Shown piece after piece: positions 1 through 8,799 of a stretch of 36,544 bases of DNA; the stretch's first letter is position 1; each line of letters begins with the position of its first letter. Location: the NCBI GenBank assembly GCA_034696485.1, contig JAQIWT010000096.1, positions 1 through 36,544 of the forward strand, in the 5' to 3' direction. Position numbers and translations under genes: made by a program. The notes below the pieces were generated by a model that made no database searches, was not told the origin of the DNA, and worked only from the letters and a program-made list of their open reading frames with translations. This stretch comes from Isohypsibius dastychi. Lineage: Eukaryota > Tardigrada > Eutardigrada > Parachela > Isohypsibiidae.

Positions 1-59
1 ATGCTGAAACTTTTCTTGTTTAATCTGATGTCACGATGACCGGAAGCGATAAAAATTCT

Positions 60-310
60 GGTACTGGACAGACCATGTGGTATTTGGAGTTTTTTTTAAT
101 TGTTGGTACGTAACAGTACAAGTGGTAAAACAGGTTATGCAAAAGTGGATAGACCAGACAGGAGAAGTGGTATGTTAGGTCTTTTAAAAATGCTGCGACC
201 AAGCAGCTGAAGTGGTATAGCTAGTCATGGAAAAAATGCTGAGACCAAGCAGCTGAAGTGGTATAGCTAGTCATGGAAAAATGCTGAGACGGAACAGACA
301 AAGTGGTAGG
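60..310. repeat. Degenerate ~45-bp tandem repeat
   Basis: Two near-identical units lie at 191-236 and 237-281. Each begins TGCTG(C/A)GACCAAGCAGCTG and ends in TAGCTAGTCATGG plus an A-run. A third, partial unit follows from 282, and more diverged pieces sharing the AAGTGGTA motif extend back to about 60. Nothing suggests coding. The block sits downstream of the minus-strand gene at 553-1035. Confidence 0.75.
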
Positions 311-532
311 CATAGTGAATGAGTCCTGCGTTGGCTGGACATTTCGAGGCGGATCCTTCATCTTTCACCCGTAATACCGCATGCACTACTCCGGCGATCC
401 AAACAAACCGACCAATCATAATTTTGCGGTATGAGATGTGCCGCACTTTGGTGTGTGCTGGCAATTGTACGATCTGGGCAGTGGGTATGAGTGATGATTA
501 AGTGGTGTGTGAAGCCGACCATCGAGCTCGGG

Positions 533-1480
533 ATGGAAATCAGAAAAGAAGGTTACATTGAAAATCGATTTAATGTCACGAGGTTCTCACTGACCGTAAG
601 AGTAGCACGATAGTTTCGTCCATTCAATGTGAAAGTTTCGGTGAAAGTAGTCGGGCCGGCTGGAAGTACCTGGGCGATGATATCTCCACTGAAGCTCTGA
701 AGGTTGTTTGCTATAAATGGTGGAGTGAAAACGATGTTCAGCAGGACGGCATTTTCAACGTATACTTCATCTGGCTGAAACGAAAGGTTGAAATAATACT
801 TCAGTTTGAGTAACGGTTTCAAAATGGGTTCCACTCCACTCACAGCCTCGTTGGGTCGACCATCTGGCAGAGTGACGTAGGCAACTTCAGAACCCACAAC
901 GTTGTCGACCGTTCGGATGCAGTAGTCCCCGTTGTAAAACTCAATCACAGCGGATTGGTTGTAAGCCGTTTGAGCATTAGTGCCTCCGAAAGCAACTAGT
1001 AGACCGAGAAGTGTGACATAAAATGCTGAGTTCATGGTGGTCTTGTGAGATGCTGGAGCTGGAAATCTGGCGAAGGACCTCTTTCTTCGGAAATGAAAGT
1101 TTTTTTCTAAGCTACTGTCTCGAACGGAGTCTTTCTATTGCTTTTACGTAAAGTTTGGTTTGTAAATGCGAGTTCTTTGCTCTAGTTTTTTGCGCTTAAC
1201 GAGCCCTAGCGGCTATTTTAGTTCATTGTTTTGCGAGCAGGTGCAACTAATCGTCCGGTCAAAGAAACTCCTAATGGATTATCTACCGTTACGGGAGTGT
1301 ATTATTACAGAATCCAATGGAAACTAATAATTTTCAATAATACACGCGACAACCAAAGTCCGCTGGTCGATACAAGTGTAGTTTCACCGATGGTATAGGA
1401 AACAACAAGATTGCAAAACAAAGGTCGAAGGAGGGTCATGCTTTCCGCCTAGAGGAGTTATTCTTCCGAGGTTGGAAGAC
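533..1480. repeat. Segmental duplication, copy 1 (partner 4521-5455)
   Basis: About 950 bp, covering the secreted-protein gene and roughly 450 bp of its upstream sequence, is repeated about 3.99 kb away in the same orientation. Upstream blocks such as GAGTTCTTTGCTCT and TTGCGAGCAGGTGC are shared. The left edge, at 533 against 4521, is sharp and lies at an intron acceptor; the right edge fades out. Confidence 0.85.
553..1035 (-). CDS. Small secreted protein, copy 1 (altered 3' end)
   Basis: Encodes a small secreted protein of no family I recognise. A signal peptide (M1 to about A20, ending TNAQ) precedes a mature chain with an N-glycosylation site (NQS) and a conserved core YNGDYCIRTVDNVVGSEVAY. 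Exon 1 is 844-1035. A 69-nt intron (775-843, GTGAGT...TTTCAG) is in frame and stop-free, so it looks like coding sequence, but copy 2 (4444-5015) has a 64-nt intron at the same place. Exon 2 is 595-774. In copy 2 a second intron begins at ACG|GTCAGT; here the matching sequence runs to a stop at 553 because the acceptor AG is gone: similarity to copy 2 stops at about 533, just before that site. The gene either retains this intron (137 aa) or splices to an unrelated exon such as 267-473 (acceptor CTGCCCAG, phase 0, 68 aa). No TATA box matches the one in copy 2. Confidence 0.72.
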   Translation of the reverse strand: MNSAFYVTLLGLLVAFGGTNAQTAYNQSAVIEFYNGDYCIRTVDNVVGSEVAYVTLPDGRPNEAVSGVEPILKPLLKLKYYFNLSFQPDEVYVENAVLLNIVFTPPFIANNLQSFSGDIIAQVLPAGPTTFTETFTLNGRNYRATLTVSENLVTLNRFSM

Positions 1481-1809
1481 CCCGAGTGAGCAGCCGAAAC
1501 AGTGAACTGAGGAAGAATTACAAGCATCTCATCTCATCTGAGGGAATCTGGTTAAAGTTGTCGGGGTCACAGAAACTGGAAAGCAAATGAGCAAGCATGC
1601 AACAGGACTGAGTTGTTTTTGCTCCTTAGTGGGGGATGATCGAGCCTTTAATATTTTCTTTTACGACACCCCCTGCTCCTATACTTCGGTCGGTTATTGG
1701 ATGTACCTATATTCATGAGCTGTACCCCTCGATCATGTGGTGGGGTAGTTCTGTTTGCCAGATCCGTTTTCGATTCTTTACGAAAACCGACCATGAAAAG
1801 TTGGTGACT

Positions 1810-1953
1810 CATTCCGGCTTCATGTATTTTGACCAGTCCGCGTTTTGCATCTTCAAGCGGGGTGAGGTGACTCGTTTTCTCGGTGTGGAAACAGAAGCCG
1901 CATGAATAGTTGCATTTGCCAGAAAAGTGGAAATTCACGTAGACTGGGATGAA
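1810..1953 (-). pseudogene. RSAD2: Isolated viperin (RSAD2-like) radical-SAM exon
   Basis: Read on the minus strand from 1953, this exon contains VNFHFSGKCNYSCGFCFHTE followed by PLEDAKRGLVKIHEAGM. That is the start of the viperin radical-SAM core: the CX3CX2C motif (C-NYS-C-GF-C) binds the 4Fe-4S cluster that cleaves S-adenosylmethionine. Viperin converts CTP to ddhCTP, an antiviral chain terminator. Likely exon edges are an acceptor CATCCCAG near 1949 and a weak donor (GTCACC) at 1808, right after EAGM. An in-frame TGA lies at 1954-1956, so the open frame cannot extend upstream unspliced. I found neither the SGGEP motif that should follow nor the C-terminal region in the remaining sequence to the left. 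It is an orphan exon, a pseudogene fragment, or part of a gene with long introns leaving the window. The family call is strong; functionality is unknown. Confidence 0.72.
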
Positions 1954-3154
1954 TCAAGGGTTTGACATTGATGGCGTCAACAGGATACGCTTTTGTCCAA
2001 TTATCCACGCTTTCTTTTTGAGTTTTTCCGGAGGCTTTTCTCCCGCTGACCTTCAGCGTGACCGCTATTTATAATACTTTTCTTGGAGACTGGTATATAG
2101 CGGTAAAAGCCTTTAGGCATGATTTCGAGAAGTGATCTTGGTGAATACTGAACCTAAAAATAGCAGCTATAGCTCAAACGATCGGGCTCACAAATATATG
2201 AGTTTCTACCGAACGGAATGTTGAACTATTGACTTCAAACTTTATAAATGACCGAAAACCCAAGGTCACCAGCAAGAAAAATCGTCCCAGTTTCGCCTCA
2301 AACAACTTTTGATCTACCATGTGGATTTTAACGAAATTCAGCCTGTTAGGTGAGCCAAAAACTTCTCTGCATTTGATGAACTTTTGGTACATTTCAGAGC
2401 CAATGCCGATTTTATAACTCAATTCTTACAACACGCCATTTTGACGTTTTTCTCATTTTGAGAATTTCAAGGACATGGCTTTGATGTAGTTATATTTAAC
2501 TAGCAACATATAAGCAGACAAGTTATTGCGATCCTGAAGATTATTTAAGCTAAATTCGATGTAGTTTTGGTACCATTCAGAACCGAATTTCTGCTAATGA
2601 AAAAAAGTGTTTTGAAAACGGAGTTCCCTTTTTGCTCAGGCTACAAAGCCTCCGGTCGCTGTGAATAGCACGAGCGGGTTGCACAGCAATTTTTATTCTC
2701 GACGTCGAGAACTGTATGGCATGTCAACGAAACATTTTTTGCGTACTTCTTCAAAATTTCGCCGGTGTCTTGTGTATGTTCATTTGTTCCGTTTATCTTT
2801 TTTCTTGTAACGAAAATCGAAGACAAAATTTGGAAACAGCAACGCTATTTCTACTTAGGATATTTCAAGATGGCTGGGCCGGACATGATAATCCGAGCGT
2901 ATATTTTATTCTACTTCTGTAGTTATAAAACTGCGTGGAGTTTTGCTGAGATATTTTGAAGATGTCTGAACTTCCGTTTATACTACCTTCTGGTCGTTAT
3001 CATGCCATTCATCATGTCATACATGCTGATCGTTCTTTCGAACGATCAAATTGAGTACATTTGATTCAAGTTCCAAAAAATGTAAGAAATTTGAAACAGA
3101 GAGGGAACAGCTAGGTAAGGTTACAAGATACCCTCACATGACTGGTAGAACTCA
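1954..3154. other. Spacer without recognisable genes
   Basis: AT-rich sequence with short scattered frames only. Minus-strand sequence at 1960-2060 is open and lysine-rich and might be an upstream viperin exon, but I see no family motif. The pattern 'gatgtagttttggtaccattcagaaccga' recurs loosely near 2330-2400 and 2555-2595, suggesting a decayed repeat. Confidence 0.4.
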
Positions 3155-3900
3155 TTACGTTAATAACGACCTAGCTGTGTGAATTCCACTTTCCACCAGA
3201 TCTCTGCGGTTCGTGTCAATCTATAAAAACAATTTCACGTAGTTACTTAATTTGAGCCAGCCACAGCCAGCTACTTACCGGCGCAAAATCGCTGTCCCCA
3301 CTATTACCAGGTAGAACCAAGGTAGATACGTTGATAGCGGGTGTTGTGATAGCGAAGACCGGGTTTCTAACATACAGATCAGAAACGTAATACTGTAACA
3401 CGAAAACAGAAAGCGTGCAGCCATACCTTGACAAGCCGGCGCCATGCCTGAATAATCACAATGTGGTGTGATTATTGTACCGCCTGTTACCCAATCAACA
3501 AGTGTTTCGTCATACGGCAAAAGCTCCTCTTGTCGCGTGTCGTACATGATCGCGCTCTGTAAAGCAGAGTTTGATTAAAGCCTGCTTCAGGTACTACATA
3601 CATGTCAGGGCTACTTGAATCTGTTCTATGACCGTGTTCCAGTCGAGGAAACAATGGTCGTCACTGCGCTCTCCGGCTTCATCAATGAAAATCCGCTGAG
3701 CGGGCAAATCGAAAACTGTTTCGAAATTTTGCAGACAGAATCTCCCCGTCAGAAACTTTGAGTCCGGCCACCACCGATTCGTTGATCACCTGTCACACTG
3801 TTTGATAAAAATTTCAGTTTCGTAAAACACGCAACAAATCTCTTACAAGGCCGACCAACTGGATCGCACTGTAGGCCGACAGCACAAAGTTTGTTTGTTC
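3155..3900 (-). CDS. Unidentified multi-exon gene, 3' part
   Basis: At least six minus-strand exons join in phase 0 with consistently short introns: up to about 3900-3847 (5' end not defined), 3789-3757, 3695-3615, 3556-3491, 3392-3279 and 3220-3155, with introns of 57, 61, 58, 98 and 58 nt. Donors include GTAAGA, GTAGCC, GTAACA and GTAAGT; the one at 3756 (GTTTCT) is weak. Recognisable peptides in order are SAYSAIQLVGL, VINESVVAGLK, RIFIDEAGERSDDHCFLDW, YDTRQEELLPYDETLVDW, TTPAINVSTLVLPGNSGDS and DTNRRDLVESGIHTARSLLT, then a stop. I do not recognise the family. An extra 21-nt exon inside the 98-nt intron (GCATGG...GTCAAG) is possible. The 5' end runs into a minisatellite, so upstream exons are either beyond it (an open minus-strand stretch lies at 4102-4355) or lost. 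Uniform phase and intron size make a real gene more likely than chance. Confidence 0.55.
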
Positions 3901-3904
3901 GCAA

Positions 3905-4140
3905 GTAGCGACGACAAATGGCGACAGCCAACTACAAGCAGCTACAGGCAGCGACAAGTGGAGACAAGCAGCGACAAGTAGCTGGCTGTCGCCATTTGTC
4001 GCTGGTAGTCGCTATATGCAGCTGCTTGTCTCCATCTGTCGCCGCTTTTCGCCACTTGCCGCTCGATGTCGCTGGCTGTCACTGCTTGTTACTCCTGGTA
4101 GTCACTGCTTGTAGCCGGTTGTCGCTGTGCTGCAAACAGC
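3905..4140. repeat. Palindromic GCGACAAG minisatellite
   Basis: Many degenerate copies of a roughly 10-12 bp unit related to GCGACAAGCAGC fill the first part, then the same unit continues in reverse complement (GCTGCTTGTCGC). The segment reading GACAAATGGCGACAGCCAACTA near 3914 is mirrored by TAGCTGGCTGTCGCCATTTGTC near 3977. The result is an inverted array able to form a large hairpin. It abuts the 5' limit of the gene at 3155-3900. Confidence 0.8.
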
Positions 4141-4443
4141 GACAAATTCGTAAAAGTGTGTACGGATCGTGCCATATCTAGATGAAACTGCATCAGACTC
4201 AATAGAATCTCTGGGAAACGAACTGAGCTCTCGAATGGTCTGCTCTGTGAGCTGAACGAAACTCGAACAGTGTCTCGTTGTTGGAGCCAAACATTTTATG
4301 CATTTGGGACAAGTTTCAGAAGATGGGCGAAAAATCCATCGTCTACAAGGTAAGTACAGTACACAACCCGACCTTTTGGGACAGAAAAATGTAGAAAAGG
4401 TGTGATCTAGGAGAGTACGTATACGTTCGTATCCCTCGTATGC

Positions 4444-5015
4444 TTAGTAAGCTGCGGAAGTGGCGGAGGTAGCTGTAGTTGTGCTTGGCAGGTTGTCACA
4501 ATAACCTCCAACAGCAATCTATGGAAATCAGAAAAAAGGTTACATTGAAAATCGATTTGTAGGGAATAAGGTTCTCACTGACCGTAAGAGTAGCACGATA
4601 GTTTCGTCCGTTTAGTGTGAAAGCTTCGGTGAAAGTAGTCGGGCCGGCTGGAAGTAGTTGCGCGATGACATCTCCACTGAAGCTCTGAAGGTTGTTTGCT
4701 ATAAATGGTGGGGTGAAAACGATGTTCAGCAGGACGGCATTTTCGGCAAGCACTTCATCTGGCTGCAACGAAAGTTTGGAATAATGCTCCAATTTAAATG
4801 ACGGTTTCAAAATGTGTTTCACTCACAGCCTCGTTGATGCTGTCTGGGAGAGGGACGTAGGCAACTTCAGAACCCACAACGTTGTCGACCGTTCGAATGC
4901 AATAGTCTCCGTTGTAGAAGTCAATCACCGCTGATTGGTTGTAAGCCTCCTGAGCAGTAGTCCTTCCGAAAGCAACTAAGAGACCAAGGATTGTGATATA
5001 CAATGCTGAATCCAT
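4444..5015 (-). CDS. Small secreted protein, copy 2 (complete)
   Basis: Intact paralogue of the gene at 553-1035. Exon 1 (4827-5015) encodes a signal peptide (MDSALYITILGLLVAFG...TTAQ), an NQS glycosylation site and YNGDYCIRTVDNVVGSEVAY. Intron 1 (4763-4826, 64 nt, GTGAGT...TTGCAG) is followed by exon 2 (4583-4762), with VLLNIVFTPPFIANNLQSF and LNGRNYRATLT. Intron 2 (4519-4582, 64 nt, GTCAGT...CCATAG) leads to exon 3 (4444-4518), which adds IAVGGYCDNLPS, a Thr/Ser/Ala-rich tail and a stop. All junctions are phase 0 and give 147 aa. The mature protein has two cysteines, one at each end, that could pair. The alternative donor GTGAG four bases on gives a tail of seven residues and is less likely. 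No known domain is apparent; an extracellular role is inferred from the signal peptide only. Confidence 0.8.
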
Positions 5016-5455
5016 GGTGATTTTGGGGGATATTGTCGTCGGAAATCTGGCGAAGAACCTTTTTCTTCGGAAATGAAAGTGTTTTTCTAAGTTGCTGTCT
5101 CAAACGAAGTTTTTCTTGCGGTTTTATGTGAAGTTTGGTATCGGTTATGCGAGTTCTTTGCTCTGTTTATTGCGAATAACGAGCACCAGCGGCTGTTTTA
5201 GTTCGTTGTTTTGCGAGCAGGTGCGATTAATCGTCCCGGTCAAAGAAAAAGTTAATCGATTATTTCACACTGCGGTGGCGTTTTTATAGGTTCCGATGAA
5301 ATCTTATTGTTTTCGAGAATTTCGGCGATAACGGAAGTGCGTTTGTCTCTGTTGGCAATGGAGAACAAGCGAAATTACAAAACCCAGGTCGAAGGACTGA
5401 CGGACAGTCTTGTCATACTTCCCGCCAGAGGGTTACTCTTCCAAATGGGAGGACC
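4521..5455. repeat. Segmental duplication, copy 2 (partner 533-1480)
   Basis: Same-strand partner of the block at 533-1480, covering exons 1-2, both introns except the last bases of intron 2, and about 440 bp upstream of the start codon. Most differences are substitutions and short indels. Confidence 0.85.
5282..5289 (-). promoter_or_regulatory. Possible TATA box of secreted gene copy 2
   Basis: The minus strand reads CCTATAAAAACG here, a good TATA element about 270 nt upstream of the ATG at 5015. The equivalent spot in copy 1 (near 1303) reads TAATAATAC and is degenerate. The long distance would require a long leader or a 5'UTR intron, so the assignment is tentative. Confidence 0.3.
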
Positions 5456-5752
5456 ACTAAGAAAGAGAGAAAACTTGAAGGGACTGAGAGAGAAAACTTG
5501 AACCAGTGCCAAGGAAGTGAGTTTATCACTTCTCTGAAGCATCATTTGATACAAAGGTCACCACTTCCGATGGGATCGTCCTGCTGTAAACAAACTCTGC
5601 CACTACGTGCACGTTTTCTGTCAAATTTAAGCATGTGCTGTGAGGTGAGTTACCACCAAGGTGAATGGGCCGAATGACCCCGGAATCCCGGGCCTGTCCA
5701 GGCGTTTGCTCGCGAATAAACACTGAAAGATCCGATCGTCAGATTCATCGTC

Positions 5753-5783
5753 ATTAACACACAGATTTATTCTGTGTGTTAAT
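5753..5783. repeat. Perfect 13-bp hairpin, AATAAA across the loop
   Basis: ATTAACACACAGA (5753-5765) and TCTGTGTGTTAAT (5771-5783) are exact reverse complements around a 5-nt loop. On the minus strand AATAAA spans the loop. It lies 0.7 kb downstream of the P450 stop codon. Confidence 0.8.
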
Positions 5784-6126
5784 CAGACTATAAAATGATT
5801 ACAGAGCCACCAGGCAGACAGGGTAACCAGCAAAACATTTGGAATCTGAATACCTGATACTAACGTATCTGGAAAGGCTATAACTTTAAAAGAACAAGGT
5901 TTTCGGAGGTCTGACAAACCGAAGTCCTGTTGTTGCCACCACCCAGTCTACTAGCTCCGATTAATTTTCCAATCATCAGTCAGCCGTGGGGAATCAGAAA
6001 GTCTTTCTCGGACAAGTCATTTTCTTGAACATGCTATTGTAATTTTGTCCTCATATGACTGCGCTTGTCTACTCCGTGGTTATCGCGAAAGATTTTCCAA
6101 CTAGCAACTTTCGACATTAACAGATG

Positions 6127-6170
6127 CCAATCAAAGCGCTATCCATCAAAGTCCTGTGCGCTTTGATTGG
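6127..6170. repeat. Perfect 13-bp inverted repeat
   Basis: CCAATCAAAGCGC (6127-6139) and GCGCTTTGATTGG (6158-6170) are exact reverse complements with an 18-nt spacer. No promoter or terminator role can be assigned. Confidence 0.75.
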
Positions 6171-6501
6171 AATAATCATCATGGTGACCTACTCGGAAGT
6201 CAGAACACAATGGTGATTCGTCCCAGAGGACTCTCGTTCCATGCTTTCTCTCTAATCGCAAGACTTCCCCGTATCATGCTTCATTTGTACCGTATATGTA
6301 ATCATACATCATGAAGGATACTTACAAAATACGTATTTACTTCACTGTGTTCTGTTGCCATTTGATTATATCTTTTCTTACACGAACCTCTACTTCGTTC
6401 ACCGGTCAGTAATTCAAGGTATGTTTAATGATGGTTATCCTCACTTCAAGAACACTTGAGAATACATATAAGAAACCGACTATATGAATATCTGAATTCG
6501 A

Positions 6502-8662
6502 TCAGCGTGGTGTGAAACAGACTTCAAATGGCAGTGGCATGCGCATCAGTGGCGCAGTGTATTTTCCCGATGACACTTCCGAGTTTGGAGCAGGTTGAAT
6601 ATCGAACTTCTGGGCAATGTTGGCGAAAAACAGAAACGCGTTCGTTCTGCCCAGGGATTCCCCAATGCACGCGCGCTTACCTGTTAGATAATTCCAATTT
6701 TTCGGATTTTCATTTCCTTGACACATGCTTACTTACCTGTTCCAAATGCCAGGAACCCTTTTGGTATGGTCACCTTGCCGTGCGAGTCAAGAAAATGCTC
6801 AGGATAGAATCGCTCCGGATGTTTCCAGTATCTGAGAGCACACAATGCTGTCATGCTGATTAGCCAGACAAGTCACAAAAAACAATACTGTACCATTGTT
6901 AGATTCAGTTAACCAGATACAGTCCAACTAACATAACAGATTCATAATCAAACCTTGGATCTCGATGCGTAGCATATGAACTACCCAGAAGAATCGTTCG
7001 AGTAGGAATGCCCAATCCATCAATTTTCATCGGGGCAAAGGTGGTATGGGGTACCATGAGGGGAGTCACTGAAGCCAGTCGGTGTACCTCCATGACCACA
7101 GCGTCCGTATATGTCAGCTCAGCTACGGAAATATGATGTTGTGGTTGATTTTAAGAGCTTTCAACATTAGTGTGTGCGTGTCCGCCCGATATAAAAATGA
7201 GATTCGTTGTCGCCATCTTGGATTCGTTATTCTAAGGTTTTTGTGCTCAAAAAAATGGTCAGTTAATGAAATCTTCGACCTCTCAAAACTCACGGATAGA
7301 TTCCGCATCTCGGACAACAAATACACCGGTTTGAAACAAACCTTTGTCTGAGATTCGGATCAGCCGTTCCCTGCCGATCTTCGAATCGATTTCTTCATGG
7401 ACTTTCGCGAATACATCAGGGTTTTCCACCATGAATATCATGGACCACAGAATAGTGACCGTTGTTGAATCCATCCCTGCCGCGAATAGGCTCAACAACG
7501 TACCCAGAAGCTCGTCAACTGAACACAAAAACAATGCTTTATTTCAGAACGTGTTAATAAGCTACCAACTACAATCTTACTATTCAGTGTCGATTTAGGA
7601 TCTTTTTTCTGAACCTCCATTTCCCGAATATACAGGTCGATAAAATCAGCATTTTTGTCGTTGTTCAGAAGCCAATCTGATATGGTCATCAAGTAGTTCC
7701 TTGACAAACGTCCGTGTTTCGTCAAGTTGTTCACCCAGTTTCCTGTAGCTTGTTCTAGCTTTGCACGGTAGGTATTTCAGCACAGGGAAGAGAGAAGCTG
7801 GGATTGCTGGACCCATCATTCTGCCGTTCTCGGTGACCATTCCACAAAGACGCAGGAATTTTTCATCGGTATGGTCAAAGCGCTTTCCGAACGCCATCGC
7901 AGAAATTACGTTGGCAATTGAAAGTGCCAGATGGGGACGAGGATCGTAAGGCTCGCCATTTTGTTTGGAGAACAATTCGAGAACGGTCATAATCTCGTCT
8001 AAGATGGCATTTTCTAGCCAGCTCATGCCCATTCCAAGCTCACGCAAACTGGAGATGGAAAGACGACGATGTTGACGAAATGTCTCACCCTCAAAGCCGA
8101 GGAACCCTGAAAGCAACGTCATGATCAACAAATGACGCGGGTTTTTCCCCCAGAAGAGAAGTCGAAAGACGGTGAAGTCAGTTGTGGGGGGGGGGGGGAT
8201 ACAATAACGAAGCTTCAATACGGAAACTGTGTGTAGTTTCTCACCATTGTTCTTCATCAGTCCGGTTAAGATGTAGTTTTGGTCTCGACCAGCTGTATTT
8301 TCGTCGGCAAAAGCGGCTTTCATGGTTTCAAGATCATGGAGAACAACGTGATATTTCGGTCCAATTTTATATGCGAAAGTTGGTCCATACTGCTTGCTCC
8401 ACTCGTACAGCTGCTTAGGCGCATCCGCGATGAGATGATACATATTTCCAACGACTGGCATCCCTGCGGATGAGAGTGAGAGTATGCAGGGATTGAGAAA
8501 ATCAGGAAAAAGGTCACAGTGTAGCAGTTGCTCACCTGGAACCAAGGGTGGAGGAGGGTTACCGGACTTTTTGAGAAAAACTAAGTAGACAATGACATAG
8601 GTGGAAGCTGCGACTAGAATGGCAGTTAGAATTGAATCCATCGAATTGGGCGTAAGATTCAT
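6502..8662 (-). CDS. Cytochrome P450, CYP2-clan type, with one frameshift
   Basis: Microsomal haem-thiolate monooxygenase; the substrate cannot be told. Exons: 8536-8662, 8245-8463, 7581-8106, 7342-7518, 6954-7122, 6737-6831 and 6502-6680. The first two introns (72 and 138 nt) are in frame and stop-free, so they can be mistaken for coding; the others are 62, 219, 122 and 56 nt. Seen in order: N-terminal membrane anchor (SILTAILVAASTYVIVYLVF), proline hinge NPPPPLVPG, helix C (ETFRQHRRL), I-helix AAGMDSTT (about 303-310), K-helix EVHR (361-364, ExxR), PERF (411-414) and haem loop FGTGKRACIG with Cys442. The exons total 1492 nt, one base too many. The extra base lies in a run of five A on the coding strand (7652-7656): upstream the frame stops at 7646, downstream DFIDLYIREMEV continues in the next frame. 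Ignoring one A gives a full-length 496-aa protein. This is either a base-call error or a young null allele. A second in-frame Met lies at codon 8. Confidence 0.9.
8186..8198. repeat. G13 homopolymer in P450 intron 2
   Basis: Thirteen consecutive G on the plus strand, C on the gene's strand, inside the 138-nt intron at 8107-8244. In this frame it would read as prolines, so the intron still looks open. Confidence 0.9.
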
Positions 8663-8792
8663 CTCAGGTGTTTATAGATGCTTGGTGGCAAATATGAAAC
8701 CGATTTGAATACGTCGAATAAGAAAACGTCTGAGTTGGTAAAAATGATGATAACCCCAGAGTATGCATGTCAGTACCACAAGATCCCCCCAT

Positions 8793-8799
8793 TCTTATA
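8793..8799 (-). promoter_or_regulatory. Possible TATA box of the P450 gene
   Basis: The minus strand reads CTATAAGAAT, about 130 nt upstream of the start codon at 8662, which would give a leader of roughly 100 nt. A single weak match, no other element seen. Confidence 0.3.

Larger units (their letters stand above)
5456..6501. other. Intergenic region with two hairpins
   Basis: No recognisable gene. A minus-strand frame ending at 5526 (peptide VHVVAEFVYSRTIPSEVVTF) has a coding look and an acceptor-like TTTGACAG before it, but no partner exon was found. The two perfect inverted repeats are listed separately. Confidence 0.4.

Noticed and set aside
2716-2959. Two overlapping plus-strand frames with hydrophobic residues
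   Set aside because: Phe/Leu-rich because of T-rich sequence; no gene structure around them.
8107-8244. Apparent proline-rich insertion in the P450
   Set aside because: Intron 2 with the G13/C13 run; splicing gives the expected NGFLGFEGETFRQHRR.
8464-8535. Apparent insertion of 24 residues after the P450 proline hinge
   Set aside because: It is intron 1: GTGAGC...CCGCAG, and removing it restores the usual PGMPVVGN join.
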